Assembly: GCA_003342895.1 (NCBI GenBank)
Contig: PTFA01000366.1
Span: 558,001-622,000 of the forward strand
DNA length: 64,000 nucleotides
From: Casuarius casuarius
Taxonomy: Eukaryota; Chordata; Aves; Casuariiformes; Casuariidae
Direction of reading: 5' to 3'
Part shown: piece by piece, positions 9,966-22,299 of the stretch
Numbering within the stretch: the first letter of the stretch is position 1
How the letters are laid out: the number at the start of each line of letters is the position of its first letter
The notes under the pieces: model-generated
What the model saw: only the letters and a program-made list of their open reading frames with translations
Told to the model about the DNA's origin: nothing
Databases searched by the model: none
Translations under genes and position numbers: made by a program

Positions 9966-12340
9966 CAACTGTGCAGGTAAGATAAGATGAAGGTATTCTA
10001 TTTTGACCTTGGAGCAATGGAGTCAGTGTCCTCTTGTACCTAAGGTAGTCAGGACTTCACTTTTGTCTCACTGGTGAGACATTATCCAGATAATCCATTA
10101 TAAGTGTGCCATATCTACACATATTATAAGTATGCCATATCTACAATTGGGTTTCAGTTTAGGTCTGCAGAGAGCAGCGGAATGAGATCTACACATCTGG
10201 TGAGATTGGACCAAACTCACATATTGTGAACTTTTCTCACACTGCAACCAAATTCCACCCTTCTAAAATGGTCAATAGCATTACTAAACAACAGCTTCTT
10301 TAAAACTGTCTCAGTCCTTCCTTATTTTCTCCCACATTAATGTTATTTGGCATCATATACAAAGAAAACCTAGTGGTCCTAACATAGCTCAAAAACAGGG
10401 AAATAGGTAAATGTTAAAAGCAACAAACAAACTATTGTTATTCATGAACAAGAGGTCTGTTTTCCTGCATTGTTTCATATCATTTCACTGCATCTCTTCC
10501 TAGTAATATGCACTTAATATCACACAAGATCTGTTAATGGATGTGCTCAGTGGTAATCACACTGGAAAAATGTATCGTCATTTGCCCTTTTTTAGCTTCT
10601 CCATCCATGACTCAAAGCAAATCCAGACTGTGAGAAGCAGAATGTGTCTAGGTCTGCAGTAGCAATAAAGTGGGGATGAGCCTTCACATCTGGTCAGTCC
10701 ACACATGGAGTTGCTCTCCCACCCTCCCACTTTCCATTTAGAGTCACAGCAATTTCACCAGGAAAGAATCCTGGAAAACTCGGTCTCTCTTTTTTTTTTC
10801 TTCTTCCAGGAGGGTGCAGAGAGAGGAAGGGGAAAGTTCTGGAGGAATAACTACAGTGAATGAGCCAATGACCAGCTTCTCACAAAGCGTGTGTCATTCT
10901 TTCCCTCTCCTATTCACATGCAGTAATTCCCCAGCCACGGGGTTATATTCTCCCACATCATCATGGGGGGAATGACTGCAACAGATTTCAACGGTCTAGT
11001 AGCCAATGGAACGACGGACGGTACTGGGGAAAATGTAAGCTGAGAAGACACACCAGCCAAGTAATGAGAAAAAAAAAGCAAACTGTGAGATATATTACTG
11101 GAATCCAGACAAGAAAAATGTCTGTTCTGGCACCACTACAACCAAACAACAATAACAGGTTATGACCCACGCTGTACTTAGGGAATTAGACATACAGCCT
11201 TTGCATTCAGCCTTCACACAGGGATATGAGGTAAGGCCATGCTGTGCTGGTTCACAGCCTTCTGTAACTCATCATGTTATGAAATACAAATTGGCTTAAG
11301 AAGAGGGAGAAAAGGGGGAAAAAATGGATTCTTTGGCTGGGCTATTCCTATCCATCCCTCTCATGCTCTGACAAAACTCTTCAGCCACACACTTGGACAT
11401 TCCTCATCTATTTTATTTCTGTAGAGAGTGTGTTGCATTGTTTACATGTCTCATTTCACTAAATCTGGTGAGGGAGGGAATGGAACATCTGGAATTTTCG
11501 GCAGCTGTTTTGCAACATTTTTTATTTGAAGAGCAGGAAACACTGTTTTCAGTTACCTCTGCATTGTCATGTCAGATACCAGCCTTTTTAAAAACCCTTT
11601 TTCTTCTATGTTGACTGAAAAGATTTATGCTTTTATTTCTTGCCACTGTTTAAATGTACAACATTTATATACATATAAATACAGAGAAAAATGCTGAGTT
11701 TTTTAGGACCACGTCTGAGAGCTTTACCATCACCCATTTTGCTAACGGTGTGTATTGGAAAATTAATATAGCTGTCATTATTTTCCATAGCAGGGAAATC
11801 AATTTCTGGACCAGTTTTCATAAATCTGAAATCTGGGTTATTAGTACATTGTACAGGCACTAGATCACAGAGCCCTCTTTTTAAAGTGTGCTACTATTTT
11901 TGTGTATAGACTAAAATGTAATGCAAAGAGATTCAGCACAAGACACACAAACTGTTTACATTCAGTTTAAACCTAAAAAATAGGTAATGTTTAAATAGCA
12001 TATAGCCAGTATCCAACTACTTTGCAGAGGATTTATAGACTCACCTGCAAATGTGAATTTAGCCTAGAAAGAGATTCAAGGTACTGTGGTATCATACCTT
12101 TAAAACCGTAATATGGACATAATTTAAGGCACTACACAGGAAAATATTTTAGAAGGTAGCAATTTCACTAAGAGATGAAGATTTTTAATATGTCTTCCTA
12201 ACAAATCAGAGTCTGATCACTAGGCTCCCCCCTTCCCATAAATGCACAACACACATTTTGAGAGTGTTACTCATTTAGCATGGATGACTCATTTCTATTC
12301 CTCTCTACTTCAACTTCTTCCTAAGAATCAGAACTTTTGG
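9966..12340. other. Non-coding sequence
   Basis: No gene is recognised. It includes a recent-looking direct repeat (10097-10145), a T10 run (10790-10799) and AT-rich sequence from 11600 to 12300. A TGACTCA AP-1-type site lies at 12285-12291, with a related TTACTCA 18 bases upstream. Confidence 0.75.
10097..10145. repeat. Direct repeat, two 23-bp copies
   Basis: ATTATAAGTGTGCCATATCT plus three bases occurs at 10097-10119 and again at 10123-10145 with one mismatch, giving a 26-base period. It is a short tandem duplication just outside the CR1 fragment. Confidence 0.85.
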
Positions 12341-12362
12341 ATGTGCCTGTAATACCACACAG

Positions 12363-12387
12363 CTCTCCAGAGTCTACGTCTGGAGAG
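12363..12387. other. Perfect 9-bp hairpin, 7-nt loop
   Basis: CTCTCCAGA and TCTGGAGAG are exact complements around GTCTACG, with an additional G-U pair possible outside. The stem is too short for a pre-miRNA. It may be a protein-binding inverted repeat or chance. Confidence 0.6.
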
Positions 12388-12399
12388 TGTCAGCAGGTG

Positions 12400-14480
12400 T
12401 TGTGTTTCATGCAACAGGCATCATGACAAAATAAGAATGATATCCCTTATAACCCAGCAAATTACTTCCTGTAATGAGGAAGCTCTGAAGAAACATAGTC
12501 CTTGCTGCACGTTAGTCCCATTCACACTGGTTCTCCAGCATCATGAAGTCCACAGAATCAGAAATCTAAATCCTTATTTTTAAAGAGCTCTTTCTCTCTT
12601 AATAGGCCCAAAAGGCCAGCACTGAATATTTTATAGCTGAATGCCTGCATGCAAGCACAGCAGTAGCACGTTTGTAGCTCCACTGACTTTACCCCAGTGA
12701 TGGAGAGATCATATTTTTGGCACAGTCTAGACTTCAAACACAGGATAGCTTGCAATACCTCCCTTTCCTTTGCAGACCTCCATCCTACTTTACATTGCAT
12801 GTCACTGAAACTGCTAGGACTCATCAGAAAAGGGAAATCCATTTCCTGGGGTTAATCACATAAATAACTCCTTATCAGCATAACCTAAATTCTCATACAC
12901 AGCAGATTGGCTTTGACCCAATAAAACTAGAAAGTCTTAAGTGCTTTAATTCATTCACCAGAATCTAACAGAAGGCTGGATGAAAAGATATGTGGGTGTG
13001 GAAGGATGGTTGCAGCAATGCTTGCACGAGCTTAAACCTTTCTTAATGTTTACCTTTATTCCTTGTCTCTTGGTGCATGCTACAGCAGCATGGACTCTCT
13101 CTCTACACTCCAATGAAAGAGCAGGTTAGCAGACCGGTATTATCTTTCTCATTGTAAGTAAGTCTGCATTACTATGAAAGGAATCTGGCACTTCAGTTAT
13201 CTTATGCCTGTGAAATCTTCAAATTGTAAGGGAAATAATCCCAAGTCTGTGCTTCTGGTGAGTAATCATGAAGACTGGTCTGGATGGTCCCAAGGAAATA
13301 TTAGCAAGGAAGATCTTTGTTTTCCTCTTTCTTCTCCATTTCTCATCTGTTGTGATGTATCATACAGGATTGACCTCCTGTTGCTATAGGAAGTTTGAAC
13401 AAATCTGTAAACTGGCCTAAAACTTTAACTGTGGAGTGAGTGTTATTCCTCCAAACAGGTCAATGCTTATAGATATACATAGTTAGAGGTTGGTTTGTTA
13501 TTTTTTTCTACAAAGACTAAATAGGAAGTGCTCCTAAGAGAACTGACAATTTAGATTGTCAAAGTAATGACCCTTAAAGAGGAATATTGTCTAAAAAAAA
13601 GAAAAAAAAAATGACCGAGCCTTTTGGAGGTGTAAGCTGATACCAAGAACAGCAGTAAGGCAAAAGTGTAGCGAAAGATGAGTTTATCTATACCACAAAA
13701 GACACCAAAATGCCTTTTATACTGTCTTTGGCACCAGAACTAACCGTTTTGATTTTTTTATGCTTAAACCAATCAGGAGGTGTTACCCCTAGTGTCCAGA
13801 CATCCCAATAATACTGCTGAAAGAATATAACCTGCAGCCTAGACAGTGTTCCTAACTCTGAAAAGGAAAAAAAGGAAGGGGTCAGGTTGCAATGGAAAAT
13901 AACAAGTGCTTTTTCATGAGATTAGAATAGATGTTCCACAGCTTGTACCCCAGGACTCTAAATGATTAGGTATCCAGCTTTATTTAGAGGGGAAGATGGG
14001 AGCAGGATTGCACTATCTGAAGAGACTCTAGAGAAGAGAAAATAATAAAATAAACCCTAAAGCTGAACGGAAGTCTCCACTGGAGATGTATAGTGATGCA
14101 GCCAATAAAAGCCTGGGACAGTTATTTCATATACTACCATTTTCTGCTTCAGTGCTTTTCCCTTAATTTAATTTATGCACCAGTCATTCCCGAGAACATG
14201 AGTGTCACTGGACTTGGTTGGTATTCAAATAAAATAAGAAATTGCATTGCAGCTCTCCCAAAATCTGTCAACTTTTTCTGAATTAAACTAAAAGACAAAT
14301 GTCTGAGACAGACAACACTTCTGCTCTCATGCAGCGAGCAGATTCGAGATCATCGTACATCATTAATAAATATTATCAGATCAGTAATATTTACATTTAC
14401 ATTTGAAAGTAAATAAAGGGTCATATCCTCATGTGAAGTCACTCTGATTAATCTTCAAAAATCTACCTCAAAAGATAAAC
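12400..14480. other. Non-coding sequence
   Basis: No gene is recognised. At about 12660-12730, GTAGCTCCACTGACTTTACCCCAGTG followed by GAGAGATCA resembles another old reptile/bird repeat family (GTAGCTCCATTGACTTCAGTGGAGTTACACCAG). The match is partial and left as a possibility. Poly(A) with a single G interruption lies at 13593-13611. The rest is unique. Confidence 0.6.
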
Positions 14481-14487
14481 TAACTTT

Positions 14488-14638
14488 CCACTACTCTTCC
14501 ATTTTCTTTGTTTTTTCCCCCTTTTTTAACACATTTAACAGCTCTCACTCTGTTCTTTTCAACCTCTTCCACTCAGTTTTCTATTCTCCTTATTCTTTCG
14601 CTTCAGTCTCTCCTCTTTCCTCATGTTTTCTCATTCTC
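14488..14638. other. Pyrimidine-rich plus strand
   Basis: About 150 bases are strongly biased to C and T on the plus strand, with TTTTTTCCCCCTTTTTT near 14511-14527, and break into mixed sequence after 14640. It is strand-asymmetric, could form triplex DNA in parts, and has no coding signal. Confidence 0.6.
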
Positions 14639-14769
14639 AACATGCCTATGCACTTGTAACCTTTACACACTGCAGTTTTGACTGCCCCATTTAAAAGGAT
14701 TAGAATAATACTAACAATTGCCATGTTGCTAATATCAGGCATGATAAGCTCAAAAAACGTAGTTGGTAT

Positions 14770-14885
14770 TCTAAAGTTTGGAAACTGAAGATGGCAAAAG
14801 TGAAGTGATCTGCTGAAAGCTACATATAGAGTGCAGGTCAGAGCTGTCATCCCAGAGGTCCCTCTTTTCTTGGCCCTAACTGTGC
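14770..14885 (-). mobile_element. MIR/AmnSINE-like SINE fragment
   Basis: The plus strand reads GGAAACTGAAGATGGCAAAAG, then TGAAGTGATCTGCTGAAAGC, then GTGCAGGTCAGAGCTG, then CCCAGAGGTCCC. This follows the order GGGAAACTGAGGCACAGAG, AAGTGACTTGCCCAAGGTCAC, GTGGCAGAGCTGGGA, ACCCAGGTCTCC, which is the reverse complement of the tRNA-derived and core region of MIR or AmnSINE-type elements. It is heavily diverged, so the two families cannot be told apart by eye. Confidence 0.6.
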
Positions 14886-14889
14886 AAAC

Positions 14890-17845
14890 AGTTATGTAAG
14901 ACACTTAATTTTGTAGAAGTCTCAAGATCAGTGGGACTGCTTTTGTGTGAAACCTTAGGTATGTATCTAAATAGGATCATTGCCATATTCAGTCTTAAAA
15001 ATGTGTTTGCTTTGGACATATATACTTGGCTTGATTGGAAGAGATTTAAGAGTGTCTGGAGTAAAGTGCAAATAAATAATGATATAGTGGCTTGAAAATA
15101 TTGAAGACAACATAGCCTTCAAAACAGATCAGTGTAAACTAAGAAATGCTGGGGAGGCTCAGAAATCATTTGGTCAGGGATTTCATCCTGATCTGAAAGA
15201 CAGCCAAAGGAATTGTTCTTGTTCCAATTTTTTTCTATTTGTTTTAAGGCAGAATGAAGTAAGAATGCTGTGGATAGTAGGTTTAAGAATAGGAGGTCAA
15301 ACAGGTTTGAATAATTTCTGTTTACCTTGGTGCTGCCTTGGTTTTAGAAAGAAACAGGATGAGGATCCGGCATCCATGTAGGACAGAAGCAAACCCTATT
15401 CACTACTTACCAGAAATACTTAATTCTACTCTATAAAAAGCAGTAAGGTACTTCACTGGCAGCAGAAACCAAGAAATCCTGATTTCCTACAGCTTTCCAT
15501 TTTTTCTCCTCTAAAGTCCTTTCCCTGCTGACTTCCCTTATGACCTTCCTTGTAGCGCAAAGGACAGCCTGCACTTTGCCTGAACTGTCGCGCTGAACAT
15601 ACTGAGTGGCAGTTTTCTGCACATATGCTTGGTGCCAATCACAGCTGCTGCCAAATACTTTTCACTTACCAGCCCATCTTGCCCTTGCTGGGCCGTCTCT
15701 TCAGTCAGCTGCCACTTTTTCTAAAGTTGCATGCCTTGACCGCCTCTCTCACATTTGGCAGAAATCAAGCTCCAAGCTCAAATGTTGTTTGTCTGCCTTT
15801 CCCATTTCATCCTCTTTCCAAAATAGACAGACAGCGCAATTCATAAATCTCATTTCATTTGGAAGCAAAACTAAAAAAGAAGCTCTGTACAATGAGAGGT
15901 TTACAGATACAGAACCATAAGGGGAAATAAGCAAGCCAGCATTTGGTAAAAACCTATTAGCATTTGACACAGATGAAGCTAGTAGAATCCTATAGTGATG
16001 TATTAGCCCCTTTCAAATCTTTTAAGGTCATATTCTTGCATGGTGTAGATCCAGGCAGCTGTGATGATTTCAATGTAGCTATTCTATTTATAGCAACTAA
16101 AGATCTTAATATCAGAATTTAGCAACATATTTTTTCCTTATTTTTAAAATTTTCCATGTAAAAATACAGACCAAGGCAAGTTTTCTGTTAATTTTTTTAT
16201 ATGGATTTAAAAAAGGGTTAAACTTTCCAAATAAATTCTAAAGCTTTTCCATATGGAGGGCAAGCTGTAAGAGATCAAATCATAAAAGAGTGTCAACTTA
16301 GTTTCCAGAATTTTTTCCTGTCTAAGTCAAAATATAAAGCCAAGTGACAGACCAGTAGATTTTACTGTGTTTAGGTTGTGTTTTTTCCCTGAGGCATATA
16401 GTCTAGGCAGTGAAATGTGGTCTAGAAAATGCTTTGTATTAATTTCCTTAAAATCCACGTTGCAGCAGGACTGCAACAGCTGATGACAATAGAAAGTACT
16501 GCTTTTGAAATGATCATTTTTGACAGTGGATATTAACTCAGAGTGGTAGGAGTAACCAGTGGTGAGATCAGCTAAGTCCTCCACACTACCTAAAAACAAG
16601 GCAAGAAACAGACAACACTGCTCTTCCTAGCTTGTCCTGCTTTCTCCAGTTCTTCCAGACAACACTTACCAGTTCACCGTGCTGGGAATGAAGGTCTTGG
16701 CCTTGAATGAAGGTCTTGAGATATGGTCCATCAAAGGGCTGTTAGCATGCATGTCATTAATTGCCATGTTAGGATGCTAAGTAGTGACTTGTAGTATCAG
16801 TCTCATAATCTGCATGTACAGTTCCCACAGAAATGTTCTAACAAACCCTTTATAAAACCAGGGCTAGTATATAGCCATTTAAGCAAAAAGCAGGACACAC
16901 TGAAAAAATATTCAAACAGCTTCTGATATTGATATTTGAAGACTATCCATTCTTAATTTTTCTATTTGTTATGTTTCATTCCTTTAACTTTCCTATGTGC
17001 CTTTTATGTGGGTTGTATTTTATTGAAAGGGATTTAACAGGATTTAACACTAGTTAAGGACAACTGTATTTTCTTCCTGTAAACTGGGGGGGGTTGTTTA
17101 GTTAGCATTTAAAAAATAATTGAGGAAAACTTTATAGAAGTATTGTAAAAAAAAGGATCTTTAATTTTTACTTTTGGAAACTACCATTTTTGAAACCTCA
17201 TAAATCTTTTTAGACCTCTCACCTAAAAAAAAAAAGAAAGAAGAAAGTCCTCAAATTTAGATTAGATGGGATTATTTCACATTACTTGGAACAAGTAGCA
17301 AAGTGGCTGGCATATAAATTTCTACAATGTCTTTGGGACTTGCAATATTTGAAATAGATTTCACAGCTAAGGATTTAGGCAGGAAAAAAAGAAAATATCT
17401 TCAGGAATCAAAGGAAGGGTAAATATTTGGGGTTACTAATCTCTGCATCACTTATTATTCCTCCAAGAAAGCAACAGCAAATCTATATTTCTATAAAAGT
17501 TAACAAGTTCTTATAAAAGTATACAATACCAGGCATAAACAAAGCCAGATTTTGGACAGTGATTTGGACTGTGATACACTGAAGAATTCCATTTACTGTC
17601 ACACAGATACGTTCTGGTGTAAAACTGAACCCTTAGCCTGGCTGCATTTTGGCCAGAGAATTCCTTTAAATGATCAAGTCATAGAACTCTTATTAGATTG
17701 ATCCAATACTTCACAGTACAATTGTCCCCACAGCAGATATCAGATAGTCAGTATTGTCTCCACACCAGGAAATGGGACTGAGTCTTTGGATACAGTCACA
17801 CTAGACATCAAACAATTCCCAATATAACAATACTGTCTACAGTCT
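14890..17845. other. Non-coding sequence
   Basis: No gene is recognised. It includes a 19-bp local duplication (16686-16718), a G8 run near 17087, an A-rich patch at 17225-17247 and short duplications at 17031-17050 and 17480-17530. Open frames of 60 to 104 codons between 15431 and 15970 overlap on both strands and look like chance. Confidence 0.75.
16670..16738 (-). other. Exon-like segment containing a 19-bp duplication
   Basis: On the minus strand this 69-nt segment ends in CTG before gtaagtg, a strong donor, and begins after CAG. Two frames are open, including one spanning all 23 codons. The acceptor has a weak pyrimidine tract, and the segment contains the unit GAATGAAGGTCTTG twice (16686 and 16705, plus-strand reading). 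No homology is recognised, and chance is the likeliest explanation. Confidence 0.1.
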
Positions 17846-17872
17846 TATTTGGTGTCAGTCTTATACCAAATA
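17846..17872. other. Perfect 8-bp hairpin
   Basis: TATTTGGT and ACCAAATA are exact complements around an 11-base loop. It is AT-rich with no recognised function. Confidence 0.55.
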
Positions 17873-17990
17873 TAGGGCTGTTATTTCCATAATTTATTAT
17901 GAATGCTTAGTATATTTCTACAGAGCCTGAGCAAGCGGACTAGAGCAATAACAGAAGAGCCTCAACCTCCTACTTTTATGCATGAATACA

Positions 17991-17992
<2 letters not shown>

Positions 17993-18028
<36 letters not shown>

Positions 18029-18044
18029 ACGTGCGCATGCGCAT
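17993..18044. repeat. (GT)16 microsatellite with GC-rich end
   Basis: Sixteen GT units (17993-18024) run into GCGCACGTGCGCATGCGCAT. The whole stretch alternates purine and pyrimidine, so it is Z-DNA-prone. The end contains the palindromes GCGCACGTGCGC (18025-18036) and TGCGCATGCGCA (18032-18043). The latter is a perfect match to the NRF1 consensus. Length polymorphism is likely. Confidence 0.92.
18032..18043. promoter_or_regulatory. NRF1-type site
   Basis: TGCGCATGCGCA fits YGCGCAYGCGCR, the recognition palindrome of nuclear respiratory factor 1, at every position. NRF1 normally binds unmethylated CpG-rich promoters. This copy lies in a microsatellite outside a CpG island, so it may be methylated and unbound, or it may have arisen from repeat slippage. 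Confidence 0.4.
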
Positions 18045-18049
18045 TTGTG

Positions 18050-21000
18050 TCTTCTATCTTACAAGCTCTCAGGAAAGAGCTGGAAGACATGACCCATCTG
18101 CAGTCTAATGTCTCAGAAAGAAAATAAAAACATTCAGAAAATATTATTATTATAAGCCTTATGATTTTAAGCCAGTCTCAGTTTGCGTAGGGCCTGAATC
18201 ATGTTGGGGCTGCCTGAACTACAAAAAAGGCAGTAGTGTAATTGAGGGTAAATGAAAGAAACAACGTTTACCCATTTCTAACATAGATAATAAGATAATA
18301 TAGATGATAAGAATCTTTACCATTGCACACTGCCCACCTGAGATGCTCATCAAGTGGGTTTACCTTCATATATTAGGTGGATATATCTTCCCCCATTTTT
18401 TTAAATTTATCACTACACTGAGACATGGGTTATTAAACTTCCAGTGGTTCTAAAGGTTTTCTCTTGCTGCTATGCACATCGATACAGCTTTTCAGTACTG
18501 TAAAATTCATACATTCCCCAGCCCTTCTCCACTTGCTCCCTAACGATGCATCCATTATTTGTTGTGAAAAACACTGCTAACAAAGCTAACCTTTCCCTCT
18601 CCCGATTATTTACATACTAGCACCAATTCACTAAGTATATGCTAACACCAAGTCCCATAATGAAATCCCTTTTTGCTCATAGACCATGAAGTTCACTCGG
18701 TTCAGAAATGCTCGTGGAAGACCTAGGAATCACTAAATCCCAGTTACGCTCAGAGGGATGATTGAAGCTACACTTAAGTGGTACCTACTAACACCAGCCA
18801 GTGGGTAGTTAGCCATTTCACAGAGGATATGAGTTGGGCAGAGAGACTCTCACTTGCAGCTGGGAACAGCTTCTGTCTTTCTGAAGGCCTCCACTCTGTG
18901 ATGTGTCCATCAGCACCACCAGAGCCAAGTCTACTCCAGCTGCTCTGCCCAGAAGGGGTTTCTCCTTAAACTGCTTGTATGATCAGTAGGAAGTTTCTTT
19001 CTCCTTTTTTCTCTTATATTTTCTGTGAAAACAGAAAATTCCCTGTCTTCTTCTTCCCCAGCCTTCAGATGTCTCCACTGACTTTACTGAATGTTTCCCT
19101 ATTCCTGTATCCTTGAATATGCATCATTTGTTAGTAGGAAGGGCCTCTACAACAACCAGCTTTTCTAAGTTCATGTAGCTCTCAATTTCCTCTAACGAGC
19201 TCTCAGCATCTGATTGAAATTAATGAGGAAGTAGACATGGATCTGTGCTTTTTGGGCATGTACAGGATGAACTGTCAAATGGTAATGGTTGTGCTAATGG
19301 GAACACTGAAGGCAGAAGGTAATTTCCATCACACTTCATTTCGGCACTGGAGCACAGATGATTAAGTGGACTTTTTAGCGTGGCAGCATATGAGCCAAGT
19401 GAAAATGGTGTGTTTTATTGAACAGGCAGGATACATTTCCTGTCACCTGCTGAAAGGTGCCCACAGCTGCCAAATTAAAAAAAAATAGTAATAAAAAGCA
19501 AACACAAATCAAAACCTACCATCAGTGGGTGTCTTGCAGTCACACACTGGCTTTTGAATGAGACAGATTTGTTTGACAGCTACTTTCCCTCCCTGATTGT
19601 TGGCTCTAGTATGGGGGGCCAGGAACATGATTAGAAAGTGTTATCATTTTCTAGGGCCTGCCATCCTCCCCTGTGCTCTGATACGAAACAAGCAAAGCCC
19701 TTCTGCTTTACATCTGACCTTGTCAAGGGTGTTTCTCATTTCCTCTCTGCTTTTTCCCTCCTAACCCTTCCTGAAAACATGTTCCTGCTGAATAAATTGG
19801 ATCCAGTGTTTTTAACTGGCATCTTCTTGATGTTTTTGCCTGTGGTTTTGTCTTTTAATGTATAAGGTCTTTTTAAGGAATTGAGGGTGGGACAAATGAT
19901 TTCTCCCTGGTCAATGAACTTTCCTCCCAACACCACATTCACTTGGAGTATAGCTGCTCTGCCAGCTGGGATGGTGTGGTTTGATGAATGCCATGCTTCA
20001 AAAACACTTCAGCAAATCACCCTTCTTCAGTGAGGCACTTCATGGCAGAGGCAGGAACATCAGCCTGTTTACACAGAAACTTAATAAAACAATCTGGTTT
20101 TTTTCCTCCTTACGTGGCTCATTTTGACTAGAAAGCGAAATACGAATGAACATATTTATTCATATAAGTCTTTCATTTATATCTCAGAATAAGTAAACAA
20201 CAAAAGAAAATGGGCATGGCTACAAGGAGATTTTCAAGTCAATTGAGCAAATCAGATTTGAACCTGGGATAATGGTCTTGAGGTCTGGAGCAGTGCTGTA
20301 ATATTTTTAGTCCTAAAAACAAATATATCAATGATGTCTAGCAGTCTCCTGATTAAAGGTTAAAGTAACAGCAATTCCTGACCATTTTCCCTCTTATTAA
20401 CTAAACTAATACTAGGTATAGGTGAAAGCTGAAGATAAAATATTTGTCTTGCCAGATGAAACTAGTCCTAAGTTTCAGAACTGCAGTGGTCTTCAACAAA
20501 AGCTGGAGAATTTTTGCTTCCCTTTCCCTTTATGTATCTAGCTGTCACAAGTTAATAAGTACTGAAGTCTCTGCAAAAATGATTCACTGAAAAATATTGC
20601 AAAATGGAAGTACAGTCTTTTTTTAAATCATAACTGTATCTTCGCTTCCTGGTTCTCATTAAACTGCCTTCTGTATGAGACTTCTACCAATAAAATGTCA
20701 CTTGTCAGTAATGTGCGCTGTTAAATGTCACATTAGCATCCCTTGACCTTCTTGTATTTACAGGATGTGACTGAATGCCTGCTGTTATGGGCAGCCTGCA
20801 GTAGGACACACAGGGCACGAGTGAAAGACCTCTTGAGCAATGAAAGCATTAAATGCTTCATAGAAGTTCACAGTTCGCTTATGATGTGAGGAGGAAAAGG
20901 AGACCAGGCTGATCATAACACAGATGCAGCAGAGAGCTCCCTTCCACGGAGGCAGGCTCCAGCACAGGGAACCCAGCTGCTGAGCAGGAAAGCCAAGTCC

Positions 21001-22090
21001 TGTAAGACTAACACAGAGGAGGCAAAACATCGCTGGTCAAAAGATCGAGGTGACCTTCACAATCACCACTCCCAGGCTGAGTTAAAATACTCCCTTTGAA
21101 ATGTTTTGATCAGACTTTTTTGTTTTCTTTCACAGAAGGTTTGTTCCAGAAAGTTTTCAGCCACTGAAAAAAACGAAGCTCTGCCATCAAGCAAAAGATG
21201 ATTTCTAAGAAAAACTACAGGGAAAGAAAGTATTGCAATGCTTTAGATTTTATTCACTAGGGTTGTAGACACTACTAGGAAAAATAAAGCAAAAGCAAAT
21301 CCAGCCCCCTATCAGGAAATCCTATGACATTATGAGAGGATGAAAACACTGACAGAATCCTACAGGCTAATTTAATAAAAAGCTATTACAGGGAATTCTT
21401 TAGACTGGCTAATAGCTGGTTTCCTAAGACTGTTGAAATTCCATTGCATTGCAGTAATTTCCATACAAAGATGAAATCTTTATTTCTACACAGTCTTATC
21501 AATTTCTTTGTTTTCTGATTCTTTATTGAAAAACACAAAATGAAAACAGCACAGCAAAACTGCTCTGGGGAAAACAGCGGTTTCTAATCATTCCTGTTCC
21601 TTTTACCTCACCATATCACACAGAGAGGAAAGCAGCTTTCAGAGAAAATAGGCCACTTTAAAGAGTCAGCATGTAGTTTTAAGAAACTCAGAGGCTAGGC
21701 TTTTAGGGATGTGGGGTTGCCGGGGTGTGGGCTAAAGACGGAAGAGAAGGGCTGGTTTCTATTAAATTTGGCATAATCATATGGAAAAGGTGTCACTTCA
21801 CCAGAATTTAGGAGAATCTGAAGTTTTCTTCCTGCCTTCCCAGGTCGTGATAATGCACTGAGCTCTGCATTGGCAGGGTCATATAAATGCACAGAGGTTT
21901 TGGGCTGCAATCTGTCTATTTCAGTCCCCGAAACATCAAATGTTCATGTCCAGTATCAGCTGCTCAGCACAGGGACTGACTGTCGCAGGGCTCCCGCCTC
22001 AGCTAGCACCTTGAGAAGGTACCACTATCTGCCATCAGCAACCAGGTTTACAGAAATGGTGGAACATCCATAACCCCTCTGCAGCCAAGG
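18050..22090. other. Non-coding sequence with possible conserved blocks
   Basis: No gene is recognised. Low-repeat unique blocks at about 19370-19480, 19590-19680, 19950-20090 and 20690-20770 have balanced composition and dense short motifs. AAATGTCAC occurs twice within about 35 bases in the last block. They are conserved-element candidates only, and conservation cannot be judged from one sequence. Confidence 0.6.
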
Positions 22091-22134
22091 AGAGCTCAGC
22101 ACCACATGAAATCAGGCCTGTATTACAGCATGAC

Positions 22135-22157
22135 TCCCGAAGGATCTGCCTTCGGGA
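22135..22157. other. GC-rich 9-bp hairpin, 5-nt loop
   Basis: TCCCGAAGG and CCTTCGGGA pair exactly around ATCTG. It has two CpGs and high GC content in a surrounding moderately GC-rich block (22090-22300). This is one of the most stable short hairpins in the window. A rho-independent terminator is ruled out because no T run follows and the genome is eukaryotic. Confidence 0.65.
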
Positions 22158-22299
22158 CAGTCTGGGCTCTGAGCAGTGCCAGCTGGCTCTCTGGTGCCAT
22201 TACACAGCGATTCACAGTACCCAAGGTTTGGCCCAGTGAATTGGCAGGATCGCCCCAAAGGCTGCATGTCTGGAAACACCTGATCAGAGCCGTCAGCTG

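Noticed and set aside
9976..9981. Strong donor (GTGCAG then gtaaga)
   Set aside because: It lies at the edge of a degraded CR1 fragment and no paired acceptor or open exon is evident.
13613..13850. Possible LTR-like segment with CCAAT and AATACTGCTGAAAG words
   Set aside because: No terminal TG...CA pair, no primer-binding site, no polypurine tract and no second copy in the window.
17903..18127. Plus frame with an apparent coiled-coil-like end after the GT array
   Set aside because: Most of it is the translated GT microsatellite (alternating Val-Cys). The remaining residues are too few to support homology.
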